64,000 nucleotides of DNA from Diplosphaera chodatii. Lineage: Eukaryota; Chlorophyta; Trebouxiophyceae; Prasiolales; Stichococcaceae. The notes under the pieces are model-generated. The model was given only the letters and a program-made list of their open reading frames with translations, was not told the DNA's origin and ran no database searches. Below, piece by piece: positions 36,001 through 45,331 of the stretch (positions within the stretch are counted from its first letter, which is position 1; every line of letters starts with the position of its first letter). Location: assembly GCA_032358165.1 (NCBI GenBank), contig JAALGY010000014.1, forward strand, positions 1,164,964-1,228,963, in the 5' to 3' direction. The position numbers and the translations under genes were made by a program.

Positions 36001-38350
36001 AAGAACTGACAACTCCACTGCTGCGGCTCATTTACCTGGGTGTGCAGTACAAAACTACCAGTTTGTACCTGAACAACCAGGTTGTTGGGCCCCAGCTATT
36101 GGGTCCCAGCAGCCCACACACCTGTGCGCTGCAGGCGCCCTGTGCTGAAACTGCCTGCACCTGAACCCCCTGCACTGAGCCGCGCTGCTCACCATCCTGT
36201 GCCCACCGCAGGTGCTCAACGCCTTCAGCCGCATGGGCGCCTCGGTGCTGACGTGGGTGCCGCCGCCGCGGGGTGGGCACTTTTCGGACACCGCGCTGCT
36301 GCAGCGCGTGGTGCAGCGCCCCGCCTCCAGCCTGGACGCCTTCGCGCGGGGCGCCAGCGAGCTCGGCACCGGCGTCATCACCGGCGTCACGGGCATCGTG
36401 CTGGACCCCATGCAGGCGAGTTGCTGGTCCTCGGGCAGAGTCCCTAGCGCCGTCGTGGCTGGGCATCAGCGTCTCTGCCTGCGTGACCGGCCGGCCCTGA
36501 CTCCAGTGCTGCGGTGATTAGGGCTTTGCAGTGAGGTGGCGGGGTCAGGGTCTGCACCTTTTATAGCTGCTGTTGTAGAGCTGTCAGCGGCTGTAGCACT
36601 GTCAGCGGCTGTAACACTCCAGGCGTGAAAGAACACTTTATAAGCCTAGCAAAAAGGCAGTCGTGTCCCTCAGTAAGGTCAGCAGATGCGGCAGATTGGC
36701 ACCAGGCTAGCACCTGATGGTCTGGTGCCATTATTGCCGTGCTCAGGGACAGCGAGAATGCCCATTGATGTCCTTTCAACTCGTCCAGTCGCTGCCACTG
36801 CTGCCGTTTGGCAAGTACCCTGCCAGTCACCACGGCAGCCATGTTGCTCAGCATCACACCCGGCAGCATCAATAAGCAACCTGCCTGTCGTGCGACCGCT
36901 GGAAATTCCCAAATGCAGGGGTACAACCTGGGGGGCGTGCCGCTGCTGGCGGTGGGGGTGGGCAAGGGGCTGGCGGGGGCGCTGCTGCGCCCGGGCCTGG
37001 GCGTGTGTGAGCTCAGCTCCAAGGCCGCGTACGGGCTGTCGCTGGCGTGCCTGGGGAAGCAGGGCATCGTGGGCACGGTGCAGCGGCGGGTGCGGCCGCC
37101 CGGCGGCGCGCCGGCCCCCGACGAGGAGGCGCTCCTGGACATGGTGCGCCGTCCTTGCTGCTGTAGTGCTTTTGTAATTGTTAAATTGCACCCCAAGGCC
37201 CCCTGGCGGCGCGCCGCCCCCCCACGAGGACGCGCTCCTGGACATGGTGCAACGTGTTTACTGCTGTTGTACTTCTGCTCTTGTTTTTTCACTGAAACTA
37301 TGAGGTTGGACCCCACTGCAGGAGTTGGAGGGTTGGTGGGCGGCCAATCATGCCCTCTGCTGGGTGATGACGTCCCTTACCCTGCCTAAACCACTGCAGG
37401 AGTCGGAGCAGCGGCAGGCGGAGCGGCGGGCGGCCGAGGCGCAGCGCCGCGAGCTGCTGGCCGCCTGGGAGGCCGCGCTGCCGTCGCTGCTGCCCCACCT
37501 CGCCGGCGAGCATGTGCGCCCCCTTGCCCACCTTGAATGTCCAACCTGGCATAGTAGGCGGCACTAACATGCTGTCGTTCCACTTGGTGCTTTTGAGCAG
37601 GTGACATACCGTCTCCTGGTGTCCACCCCCTTCCCCTGTTGTTCAACTGATGCGTATGTTCCTTTGGCAGGCAGAGGATGTGCTGGCGGTGTCTCTGGGC
37701 CGCGTGCTGCTGCTGACGGACGGCCACATCATCATGCTGCGCTCCAGCCGGGCCGCTACCAGCGGCGGGGGCGGTGCCAGTGGCGAGGCGGCAGGAAGCA
37801 GCACTGCGGACGGCAGGGAGGAGGCCGAGCCGGACTACCGCCACAAGTGGCGCGTCCGCAACTCCGAAGTGCAGGCCATCAAAGGTGTTTCCTTAAACTG
37901 TTTGCTATGCACGAGTGCGGACCAGATAACTGAAAGACCCAGACTGCAAGCGCTTGTGCCACTATGGCGCTGCATGAGGCGGCCAGCGCAGCAACGGTGC
38001 CAGTGCCCGACCTCTGCTGCATGACCCATCCCTGGCAGCGCACGCAATACTGAGGCAGGCCGACCTGGACTGGTGCAGGCGACGAGGAGAAGGGCAAGAT
38101 CACGGTGGAGTACGCGCGGAGGTTCCAGCCCAAGCCGAAGATGCTGGGCACATGGACGGTGCCCCTGAAGCACGTGATCCGGTGCGCGGGGCGCGCGGCG
38201 TACATGCACGTCAACACCCGGCTGCTGCGCCACATGGCGGCGGACCATGCGGTGCCGCAGGCAGGGGGCGGAGCCAGGGGCGGCGGCGGGAGAGCGGCAG
38301 TGCACATGCCGCTGCTGTCCATCATGGACGAGCCCTATGCGCCGCGCTGA
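1..38350 (+). CDS. VPS13: VPS13-family bridge-like lipid-transfer protein, 5' partial, about 90 or more exons
   Basis: VPS13 proteins are rod-shaped bridges that move bulk phospholipid between membranes at organelle contact sites. The assignment rests on landmarks in the expected order: rod-type exons ending in the WETLAEPW motif (about 13910), six VAB repeats each with the conserved Asn (14912-25243), the SHR-BD signature PFAWDEP (about 25550), a [17 protein letters not shown] block (about 32730), the glycine-rich VPS13 C-terminal segment (35150-37143) and a PH-like C-terminus. The stop is TGA at 38348-38350. The first complete exon here is about 11-117; the start codon and chorein domain are upstream. 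Most introns are GT-AG, with a few GC-AG. By rough addition about 16 kb is coding, so about 5,000 residues, as expected for large plant/algal VPS13. Individual exon limits were read by eye from splice sites and phase continuity and some will be wrong. Family assignment is very secure. Confidence 0.95.
11..9969 (+). other. VPS13: VPS13 N-terminal to middle rod segment (lipid-conducting groove)
   Basis: This block carries about 25 exons whose frames and phases join. Readable ones include 590-664, 921-1100, 1368-1502, 3236-3452, 3704-3961, 4438-4623, 4838-5020, 8832-8979 and 9830-9969. Typical rod sequence is seen at 4438-4623 (alternating hydrophobic beta strands, e.g. [15 protein letters not shown]), 4838-5020 ([19 protein letters not shown], as in the family's 'rivfL.rF..ei..y' pattern) and 5276-5512 ([17 protein letters not shown], as in 'f.l.i.d..iilP.ns'). 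The alternation fits the extended beta sheet that forms the lipid groove. Exons 9200-9345 and 9527-9687 are proline/serine/alanine rich and probably disordered loops. Conservation is lower than at the C-terminus, so the exon model is only moderately certain. Confidence 0.7.
6196..7005 (+). other. VPS13: Large low-complexity exon of VPS13 (disordered loop)
   Basis: A single 810-base exon begins after CATAG and ends before GTTGGG. Phases match on both sides: an Arg codon is completed from the exon ending near 5987, and another at the join to about 7129. The protein is rich in Pro, Ala, Gln, Ser and Arg, with a six-Gln run near 6643-6660 and one amphipathic basic patch ([18 protein letters not shown]). 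Nothing in it resembles a folded domain. It is best read as a disordered loop leaving the rod, a place where phosphorylation or adaptor motifs may sit. It is about four times longer than neighbouring exons. Confidence 0.65.
10169..14594 (+). other. VPS13: VPS13 middle rod segment with WETLAEPW motif
   Basis: Exons join in phase here: 10169-10354, 10575-10712, 10874-11000, 11292-11488, 11884-12056, 12424-12529, 12672-12737, 12896-13108, about 13431-13610 and 13859-13998, then one near 14450-14594. Rod-type strands are clear in [20 protein letters not shown] (about 11299) and [18 protein letters not shown] (about 12960). The exon at 13859 encodes [20 protein letters not shown] followed by [13 protein letters not shown], matching the family's 'fN.....WEP.iEPw...v' block that precedes the VAB domain. 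This motif fixes the register of everything downstream. Confidence 0.8.
11884..12056 (+). other. VPS13: VPS13 exon with degenerate IQ-like basic helix
   Basis: The exon encodes an Ala/Glu/Arg-rich helix, [18 protein letters not shown], followed by [19 protein letters not shown]. The second part fits the start of an IQ motif ([IVL]QxxxR) with Val-Gln-x-x-x-Arg, but the final basic position is Gln. It is strongly amphipathic with four consecutive Arg and three Trp. In phase it joins FKYDST (ending 11488) to [13 protein letters not shown] (from 12424). An insertion of this kind in the rod is not something I recognise as standard in VPS13. It may bind calmodulin or acidic membrane, or may simply be a loop. 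Confidence 0.45.
14775..17032 (+). other. VPS13: VPS13 adaptor-binding (VAB/SHR-BD) domain, repeats 1-3
   Basis: The VAB domain binds organelle-specific adaptors and in known proteins consists of six beta repeats each with an invariant Asn. Repeat 1 is seen as [14 protein letters not shown] (Asn codon 14912), repeat 2 as [13 protein letters not shown] (15876) and repeat 3 as [16 protein letters not shown] (16983). Between them lie the expected companion blocks: [17 protein letters not shown] with [10 protein letters not shown] (about 15620-15740), and [19 protein letters not shown] (about 16193-16250). Main exons are 14775-14949, about 15147-15327, about 15608-15739, about 15870-16006, about 16193-16314, about 16622-16698 and about 16866-17023. 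Confidence 0.85.
17233..22215 (+). other. VPS13: Large disordered insertion between VAB repeats 3 and 4
   Basis: Several exons of low-complexity, Ala/Ser/Pro/Arg-rich sequence separate VAB repeats 3 and 4. Exon 17233-17496 includes an eight-Ala run coded by GCC repeats. The largest exon, 21162-21959 (798 bases), reads through to a donor just before an in-frame TGA; its phases match the exon ending at about 21020 (Arg completed) and the exon at about 22125 (Gln completed). Short structured pieces occur inside it, e.g. [20 protein letters not shown] (about 18313) and [20 protein letters not shown] (about 22126). The first of these looks like a returning VAB strand, so part of the insert may be loops within the domain rather than one block. 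Confidence 0.6.
22415..25600 (+). other. VPS13: VPS13 adaptor-binding (VAB/SHR-BD) domain, repeats 4-6, with PFAWDEP motif
   Basis: Repeat 4 reads [16 protein letters not shown] (Asn codon 22522), repeat 5 [16 protein letters not shown] (24317) and repeat 6 [17 protein letters not shown] (25241). Companion motifs of the SHR-BD family are present: [11 protein letters not shown] (about 23010), LHWE after repeat 5 (about 24450), [20 protein letters not shown] (about 24873) and finally [20 protein letters not shown] (about 25515-25574), the most conserved stretch of the family. Plant SHR-BD was first named for binding the SHORT-ROOT transcription factor; in VPS13 the same fold receives PxP-type adaptors. 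All six invariant Asn residues are intact, so the adaptor site should be functional. Confidence 0.88.
25910..27785 (+). other. VPS13: VPS13 linker and rod strands between VAB and C2-like domains
   Basis: Exon about 25921-26200 encodes a basic, Ala/Gly-rich linker ending [18 protein letters not shown]. Exon 26503-26620 encodes [20 protein letters not shown], the family's 'G.trvL.i.d' strand. Exon about 27060-27240 reads [20 protein letters not shown], then a Ser/Arg-rich tail. Exon about 27567-27780 is low complexity and basic. In plant VPS13 proteins this is the region into which accessory domains are inserted, which agrees with the C2-like sequences that follow. Confidence 0.65.
28198..31640 (+). 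other. VPS13: Two C2-like domains in VPS13
   Basis: First domain: exons 28198-28360, about 28634-28764, about 29064-29223 and about 29580-29715. It opens with [20 protein letters not shown], has the C2 hallmark [11 protein letters not shown] and a later [10 protein letters not shown] strand, and closes with [21 protein letters not shown] and [10 protein letters not shown]. Second domain: [14 protein letters not shown] (about 30390), [17 protein letters not shown] (about 30650), [14 protein letters not shown] (about 31050) and [15 protein letters not shown] (about 31130), then [10 protein letters not shown] (about 31490). C2 domains bind membranes or proteins. The usual clusters of calcium-binding Asp are not evident, so calcium-independent binding is more likely. 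C2 domains are known in plant VPS13 relatives; two in tandem is my reading. Confidence 0.72.
31841..32330 (+). repeat. Five-copy tandem array of a splice acceptor plus exon start (about 115 bp unit)
   Basis: A unit made of the end of an intron, its acceptor and the first about 45 bases of an exon (GTGTACCTGCGGCTGCAGTG and following) occurs five times. Acceptor positions are about 31841, 31936, 32051, 32166 and 32281. The last three spacings are exactly 115 bases; the first is 95. The final copy runs into the true VPS13 exon, 32284-32457. Copy 4 has CAC in place of CAG, which kills its acceptor; copies 2 and 3 keep CAG. Copies 3 and 4 are nearly identical, including the intron part with ATTTTTATAGGAATTGCATA, so the array was still expanding recently. 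Confidence 0.9.
32284..37143 (+). other. VPS13: VPS13 conserved C-terminal region
   Basis: Exons joining in phase are 32284-32457, about 32710-32895, about 33300-33451, about 33670-33815, about 34134-34235, about 34488-34640, about 35154-35325, about 35517-35582, about 35761-35851, 36213-36415 and 36919-37143. Key stretches are [20 protein letters not shown], the [17 protein letters not shown] block, [60 protein letters not shown], then the glycine-rich [32 protein letters not shown] and [16 protein letters not shown]. This matches the VPS13_C/ATG2-C-like segment that sits on lipid droplets or on donor/acceptor membranes near scramblases. The intron after 36415 has a GC donor (CAG|GCGAGT). 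Confidence 0.9.
37109..37430 (+). repeat. Duplicated donor edge and duplicated acceptor edge flanking one VPS13 intron
   Basis: The 3' edge of the exon ending at 37143, including GGCGCTCCTGGACATG|GTGC, is repeated about 103 bases further on (about 37215-37255) as a diverged copy with a second GT. The next acceptor, CCACTGCAG|GAGTNGGAG, also occurs twice, with exon starts at 37322 and 37400 (78 bases apart). The copy at 37322 is open and in frame with the copy at 37400, so using it would add 26 residues before [15 protein letters not shown]. Confidence 0.8.
37675..38350 (+). other. VPS13: C-terminal PH-like domain of VPS13 and stop codon
   Basis: Two exons, about 37672-37884 and about 38079-38350, encode [20 protein letters not shown], a Gly/Ser-rich loop, then [16 protein letters not shown] and [27 protein letters not shown]. 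The strand pattern and the 'kvlLltd..ii......w.v...eI..i' spacing match the PH-like domain at the end of VPS13. In yeast and animals this domain helps target phosphoinositides or Arf1 at Golgi, mitochondria or lipid droplets. The protein ends [12 protein letters not shown]; the stop is TGA 38348-38350. Confidence 0.8.
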
Positions 38351-39579
38351 GCTGGTCTGAGGGGGGGTCCAAAGTCCACATTTGTAGGCGGCGGCGGGGT
38401 TTTTGATGCTCTGCCGGACATCTGTAGCATAGGGTACTTGTTTATGTCCGTGTGTGAGCACCTGTACGTCTGCAGCTCGAGTTTTGGTCTGATTTTGTCC
38501 AGGAAGTATTGCTAGCGAGGCTAGGGAAGGGAGCACAATGTAGCATTCGACAACACAGATGCTCGGCACCTTCCGCCTGCCGTGCACCTGGCTATGAGGT
38601 TCAAGAACGACAATGCATGTTTCTGCCTTGATCTCTATCTGGCGAGCGGAGCATGTATGTTATGTGCACCACACTGAAGCGATATGCCAGAGAAGGCACG
38701 TGAAACAATATCTTACATCATCACTTCACACTAACAACATGGGCCGCTACTGATCTCACATACATGTCCCGCAGCAGGTGCCAGCAGTCAACGCAGTCAC
38801 CACAACTGGGGGCAAGGCACAAGAGCAAACCCACTGGAACGAAACGGCAGCAGCCGTTAAGCACAAATGTCAGCATCCTGCAACAGGCAAAAGGATGACG
38901 ACCCTCAGGTCGTCACTCCCAAAGGACGACGATCCTCGGGTCGTCATCCTTGCCTCCTTGTGCTTGTGCTGGCTGCCGGAAGCGCATGGAACACACCAAG
39001 AACGCTGCCAAGCAGCAACAGCGGGACATCCTCCAAGTATCCCTGCTGCCCCCGGCTGATCCGCAACAGAAGACATGCAGACGGCAATCCCTCGCTACGG
39101 CGATTGCAGCGTGATATCGGCCGAAATGTGCCGCTCTCTGTACCGGCAGAAAAACGGACACTATCTCCCTATCAAACGAGCCATTTCTTGCATTCGACGC
39201 ACACTGCGCCACTGCCTCGGTTGCTGCTTCCGCGGCAACGGTGTCGTGCATTCATGCGGGGTGGCCTGATACGAGGCTGTGGCACGCACAGCTCGCACCC
39301 TCCCACCCGGTCTGAGGGTCAATGTTTGGGTATCACATCTCTTGTCGCCTTCGCAGGCCGCCGGCCTGGCAGGCACTGCCACGAGTCCACACGACACAAG
39401 GTCCCGCTGCCTCCGCTAGTACCTGCAGCTGCAGCTGCCCCACTTGAAGAAGAGGCTGCATCAGGGCGGCTCCAACTCGTCTGAGCTGCAACTAGAAACA
39501 GCAGGGAAGCTACCAACCTATCCGTCAAAGATTACCTTGGCACATCTGTTGACAGATGCACCGTAGTAAAAACCGCACC
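38351..39579. other. Convergent intergenic region between VPS13 and the first LRR gene
   Basis: No gene is supported here. The longest open frame (205 codons, + strand, 38867-39484) lacks the GC-rich third positions of the neighbouring exons and has no recognisable motif. The only clear structure is a hairpin-forming inverted repeat at 38892-38950. The region should hold the 3' UTR and poly(A) sites of both convergent genes, but I could not identify a poly(A) signal with confidence. Confidence 0.6.
38892..38950. repeat. Imperfect inverted repeat (hairpin) in intergenic DNA
   Basis: The arms are AGGATGACGACCCTCAGGTC and, after a short loop, its near reverse complement ending GGTCGTCATCCT. The outer 13 bases on each side pair perfectly and the inner part pairs with a few mismatches. 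Each arm also contains a smaller palindrome (GACGACC...GGTCGTC). It lies about 540 bases past the VPS13 stop. Confidence 0.75.
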
Positions 39580-40320
39580 TCAGTCCAGGGCGGTGACGTC
39601 GGTGCGGCGGTCGATGCCGATGAAGCGGTTGGCAAACGCGCTCTGCGGGGGCCACACGCTGCGGTGCGTGTGCTCGGGCCCCGCGTCCGCCAGGCGCAGC
39701 ACCTTCAGCAGCGGCAGCCGGGTGAGCCCCGCCGCGATGCCCCTGCACAGGAACGGCAGCACTGCTTGTCACAGTTGGCTGGTTGGATTTCACCACCATA
39801 CCCATCGTCATACGCTTCACCAGTCCACAGTTGCCTGGTGGATCTCAACGGCTTTTGAGGTGACGTGCTGCTCTGATGATCAGTCGGATCCTGGACATCG
39901 TTTGCAAGACTGATGCCAGCAGCACCTGGGCGTGATGTAGCGGCAGCCGGACAGGTCCAGGGACGTCAGCCCTGCAGCGGCCGCCAGCTCCATCACCGCT
40001 GCATCCATGGTGGTGCTGCTGGCCAGGCTCAGTGCCTGCAGGCGTTTGATCAGGTTTTAGTTGGGCCAGTCTGCAGATCATAGTCAAGCAGCCATAGAGC
40101 TGGTGTTGTGCAGCTGCGCTGGCGCTGCAGCCCTGTGGCACTACAGGGTGGCAGGGCCGCCATACGCAGCGGCTGGGCTTGGCCTCTGTCGCTGTGCGTG
40201 GTCATCCATTCCCCGCCAGAAAGAGGGTTTGGCTCCCGTGGGGATCGAGTTGCCGCAGTCGAGCGCATGCATGTAACCCTCTGCATGGAGGCGGCTGTTG
40301 CTGGCACACGCTGTGACGTG

Positions 40321-40354
<34 letters not shown>

Positions 40355-43300
40355 AGGGTGTCACCTGCAGCGCTGGGAGGTGTGCCACCACCGCGGCGGC
40401 GCCCGGCTGCAGGCCCCACACCGACAGGTCCAGAGCGGACAGCCGCGTCAGGCGGTGCAGCGAGCGCAGCTCCTGCTCCACATCCTGCAGCCAGAACCTG
40501 AACCCTGGACCGTAAACCCTGAAAACAGCCGGGCGCTCGGTGCACCAGCACCTGCTGATGTTTGTCAGGTTCAGCGCCGGGTGCTGGGGGCACACAGGCA
40601 GCGCTGCTGATGCCGCCTGCATTCGATTGGGGCGCAACTGCAGACATGGCAGCAGAGTCCAGCAGGCGTGGGCAGCGCACATCATATGCACTACAGCCAC
40701 AGCCACAGCAGAACAGGCTCGTGAGTTCGTGCAGGGACTCAGGGTTCATGTGTAATATACCCTACTCTGATCTAAGTGGGCTCACCAGCTCTGGCGCCAG
40801 CTCAGCACCGCTCAGGTTCAGCAGTGTCAGCGCGGACGCGCGCTTCGCGATGGGCTGCAGCCCGATGTCGCCGGCGGCGCGCAGGCTCCACTCCTGCAGC
40901 CTGGGCAGCCCCGCCAGCGTGCCCAGGCAGTGGCAGGACTCGGCGCCGGCGAAGCCGGTGGTGTCCAGGAACCGCAGGCTGGTCAGCTGCCTGGAGATCG
41001 CGTGGCACGTCCTGCAGGGCAGCACACCAGAACAGGGAATCACACCAGAACAAGTTGGTATGGCGTGTGCATGGTGCCAGCACAGTGGCAGTACCCTGCT
41101 GACCTGCCTGCGCGCAGGTGCCTTGCCAAAGGGGTGAATGTGTGAGACTTTTGGGCTGCTGGACGGCAGCATGCAGTCTACCAACATGTCTTGAAGTGAC
41201 AAAACACACACTGCTGAGTATGGATGGGGGATTGGCTCAGACTACAGCACCCTGTGAAGCAGAAGACTGCTACAATCCGATATGCGCACTCATCAGTGAT
41301 GGCGTTGGCCACGTTGCTGAGCGCCAGCCCTGTGAGGTTGGAGAAGCGGTTGCAGATGTGCAACACGTGCTCGGGCCCAAAATCGTCCGTGGCTTCGATC
41401 TGCAGCACATAGCACAGGCGGTGGGTGCGTGCCTGGCAGGCGGAGCTGTGCTGCTTGCACTTGTGTCATCCGCAGGCTGCCACCGCTTTAATCAGGTTGC
41501 ATTTCAGGAAATGGCTCTCCAAGACAGTTGTCACCATGACAACTTTTGTGGCTTGAAAATCACCATCCACTGACATTGCATGTCATGTAGCCACACCTTC
41601 AACTCCCTGAGTGAAGGCGACCAGCCGCTCACAGTGACGCGGAATGTGTCAAAGTCCATCTGCATGCAGAAGGCAGTCGAAATCTGGGTGCACTTATCAG
41701 CCAGTACCAACAGACTAGACCGTGTGCATGCTCCAGCAATCAGGCCTCAGGACGACAAAGCTGCAGCATGTGAGTGCTGTGCAAACTCAGCAGAGCATCC
41801 CACTTAGCGCTATGTGGTGCTACAGCAGTGGAGGTCATGCTGCTTGACTCACGTCAACAAAGCCGTAGAACTTGGCGGAAGTGAGCCCCGTCAGGCGGCC
41901 CAGGCCCGTCAGCCAGCCGCCGTCGGCCGACTCCATGGAGAAGAAGTTGTCGCCGCTGATGCTGATCGCGCGCAGCCGCGTCAGCTGGCTCAGGGACTTG
42001 CCGCCCAGCACTGCACATGGGAAGATGCACAGTGGTCGATGTTGCAGCAGCTGATAGCTGACAGGTCAGGGTGCATGGGTCCAAGAAAGATCAGACACCG
42101 GCCAACGCTGAACTGGTGCTGGGATGCTGGCAGCCTCTATGTCGATTGCAGAAGCAGCGCATGCCGCGCACTTCCCAAACTACATGCAAGCTTGCAGCTA
42201 GATATGGCTTCAGCAGACATTGAAACCTCTGCTGTGCCATGCTGCCGTGCCCCATGTGGCGCAGCATCCGCCTGTGCACGGCGGCGCTGACGGCAGATGG
42301 CTGGTCACACAACCATGCAGACACGAATGGACAGGCGGAGGCGTGTACGCAAGGGCCTCAGACCCTGGATTCAACCCTGCAAAGCCCTCACCGCCATCCA
42401 GGGTGTACTCTGGCAGGTCCAGCTTGACCAGGGTCGTCAGGCGCCCCACCGTGTCGGCCAGCTCGCACGGGTCAATCCTGCAGCAGCAAGCCATATGCTA
42501 ATGTGTGCAGCAATTCAGGGCAAGCTGCCCTCTGTTCGAGTGCAAAGCACCTCACAGTTGTTGATGGAAAAAGAATCATTGCCGGCGCACTCAGGGAGCG
42601 CAGGGATTGCGGGAGAGCACCCAGAAAGCAGGGAGGAAACCCTGCAACCCAGTGCCTAGACATGCGGTGCCTAGGCATGCGGGAGCTGACCTGCCGACGC
42701 CCTGCAGGTGGAGCGCCGTCAGGTTGGTCATGCCCCGCAGCCCCTCCAGGCTGACGTCGATGTACTCCCGGCGGTTCAGGATGCTGAGGCTCTCGAGAAG
42801 GGAGCACCGCTGGCCCAGCAGGATCAACCCTGCATGCAGTGGGACATGCGACTTGGCTTGCCAGCATGCATGCCGAAGTACACTGCTCACGTGTACCACT
42901 GGCTGTGCCCTGACCGCCTGTGATGACAAAAGCACGTTGAGCTGCCCATCGCACATGAATCACTCTGCAGCATGGAGGCCGTGGCAGGTGAGACTGAGAG
43001 AAGACCGTGCGGCGTGTGCGCGGTGCTTCACCCAGTGCTGCAGCCTGGTTTTGATGCGGGCCACATTGTCTGCACATGCTGGTCACGTTCACATGCTGTC
43101 GGTGTGGGGACCTGTCCCAATGCAGCCGTGCTGCCCGCTAGCAGGGGCCCAAGCACACACCTGAGTCCTGCGCCATGCTGAAGCCACGCAGCCGCAGCTT
43201 GCGCAGCCCCGTCAGCACCGACAGCTGCACAATGCCGCCCTCGAACTGGCCGGCCCCTGAGCCCGTCACAGCTGCGGTTAAGTGCCCAGTGCAATCCCCA

Positions 43301-44828
43301 ACTTCCTTCAAAGCTTGAGCACATGAAGCGTCGGGGCAAAAGACATGCTTGCTCCCCAGGCAACAATATATGCCTGTGCAATGCCCACCTTCCACAAGTA
43401 TGTCGGTCAGCTGGGGCGCCAGGGGCGCGAGGATGGACAGCGAGCCCAGGTACGGCGGCCCCGGCGCATCACGCTTCTCCAGTATCGGGTCCTGCGCTTG
43501 CACTGCACACATCAGACGACCGGGCGCGCTTCGTCTCCGGCACATCACCTGCGCCATGAGGTGGCATGCGCCCCAGCAATGGCTGATAACAGCCTGAGCT
43601 TTCGTCGATGAGTGCATCATGGTAGCTGATCATGACTGTCAGTGGTGGCGGCGCACCGAAGGCTTCGACGCAGTTTCCGTGAAGCCTATCCCCGACAACT
43701 CCAGCTCTTGCAGCTTGTGCAGATTTGCTATGGAGTCCAGGCTGTTGTCTGGGAAGTTCCTGCAGGCAGAAATGGGCTTGCTTGTGTATATGACTCGTCA
43801 GCCTGACTTGAGTGACAGCCTTCGCGTGCTGCCAGCGCAGCAGCAGGCATCGTGCTGACTGGCGAGCGGTTTACCGTGGGGGTGGGCTGCCTGCCGAGCA
43901 TGCCCACCCCCACGATCGATGATATGCTGCCAGCCAGCAGACATGCAAATGATGGCCATCCGGCAGTGAGCAGGAGACGGCATGAACGATGGTGTGCTGC
44001 AGGGTGGGCCAAAATGCGCACTTGTAGAATGTCAGCCTCGACAGCTGCTGCGCGCAGTCGTCTAGCTGCCGCAGCGCCCCAATCTCCACCCCCTGGAATG
44101 CATTGCACATCCAGGGTAAGTTCACACGGTGAGGTTTTGCAGCCAGGCCCGATCTTCGCTCGCTCGGTCGCCAGACGTGCTCACCACAGAAAGGCTCGGG
44201 CATCACAGCAATCAGGCGCCCATGCGCACCCCGTCTGGCACGTTGCTGAGGTCCAGGTGCCGCACGGAGGGGAATGCGGACAGCATGCGGACTTCGGATT
44301 CCCGCAGGCTGGCCGGCGCGAGAAAGCTGCACACGGCGCGGCTGGCGGCGCGCATGAACGACTTGCTGACGGTGCGCAGATCCGCCAGCTGCTGCGGCGA
44401 GTCCGTGCCCTGCCTGCAAGGTGCACAGCCGACACTGCTCGTCACTGGCTATGCGTCTCCTGATTTGCGGCGGCAATATGCATGGGACGGAGTATACGTT
44501 GCATCAGCGAGGCGAGGCCTGAACGCAGGCGATCTGCCAAACAGTTTGCTACGCAAGACTGGAGCTGGGTGATTCATCCACGGCGCACCTGACTGCAAAA
44601 TCAATGACACGCTCCTGCGTTGTTACAAAACACATTTTAAGACGAATGCAGATGCATGCGGCCAGCACGCATCCCAACAGCAAGCTTATCTCAGCACCGT
44701 TTCCAGACCTGCAAAGCTTCCGGGATGTCGCAGTAATTTGGCACCGCCTCCTGCGGGGAAGCTGCATCATTTCCGTGCTCGTCTTTCTCCTGCCTCTCAT
44801 CGGCCCCGTGGTCGCACCCATTCATCAT
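39580..44828 (-). CDS. F-box-like leucine-rich-repeat protein (LRR gene 1)
   Basis: Exon 1 (44828-44709, 40 codons) starts ATGATGAATGGG and ends IPEALQ. Exon 2 (44614-44589) adds ERVIDFAVR. Exon 3 (about 44413-44220) reads QGTDSPQQLADLRTVSKSFM and on to VRHLDLSNVPDG. The joined IPEALQERVIDFAVR plus a helix ending in KSFMRAASRAV resembles a divergent F-box, the Skp1-binding part of SCF ubiquitin ligases. About ten further exons carry amino-acid LRRs, e.g. LHKLQELELSGIGFTE (about 43700), LTGLRKLRLRGFSM (about 43200), MTNLTALHLQGVG (about 42720), LTTLVKLDLPEYTLDG (about 42400), LTRLSALDLSVWGLQP (about 40430) and AGLTSLDLSGCRYITP (about 39960). The last exon ends RTDVTALD, TGA at 39580-39582. It is homologous and head to head with the gene at 45332. 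Substrate is unknown; the F-box call is an inference. Confidence 0.82.
40322..40351 (-). repeat. (CAG)10 trinucleotide repeat just inside an intron of LRR gene 1
   Basis: Ten uninterrupted CTG units on the + strand read as (CAG)10 on the coding strand. They begin about 14 bases after the GTGACA donor that follows the exon ending VVAHLPALQ (exon end about 40365). The repeat is intronic in this model. Length polymorphism would be expected. Confidence 0.9.
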
Positions 44829-45331
44829 GACCTGGCTCTTTGATGACTCCATGCTGCAACGCCACTGAGCCGTGCTGCCCTGGACCTGCTTCTGCTACGC
44901 ACAGCAATATTGCATCCCAGTAGAACCGTGAGCTGCAAGTGATGAATCAGCACAAGCAAAACCGCAGGACCACCCCTGCCGCTGCATCTTCAAATGTAGC
45001 TCGCTTATTCACTACGCTGTTGGCATCTTTGCTGTCAGCCGCGGAGCGGGGTGCTGAAGGCAGATGCACAAGCATTGTCACTTCTGTGCACGTGCGTATG
45101 GTTGGCACGTGACCTCTGGAAGACATGCTGACCTGGCATGGCAGCAACATTTGCTCGGAAGTCCGTCAATACACCGGCTGTGTTCCACAAGTGATACTGC
45201 AAGAAAACATCAGCAGACACTGGTACCCGGATCAACAGCACAGCCTGCCGTAGCCTGATCAGCTGCCGTTGCAGGGCGAGGAGCAGGCAGGAGTTTCGCA
45301 GGGCTTAGTGTGCTGCCCGTTCTCGATCAGC
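44829..45331. promoter_or_regulatory. Shared bidirectional promoter region of LRR genes 1 and 2
   Basis: Only about 500 bases separate the divergent start codons at 44828 (-) and 45332 (+), so both promoters must lie here or overlap the 5' exons. No TATA box or other element could be named with confidence. The open frame reported from TTG at 45269 extends the + gene upstream but lacks an ATG, so 45332 is preferred as start. Confidence 0.5.

Noticed and set aside
38867..39484. A 205-codon + strand open frame in the convergent intergenic region.
   Set aside because: It has no recognisable motif, its third codon positions are not GC-rich like the true exons, and it spans the hairpin repeat. It is most likely a chance frame.
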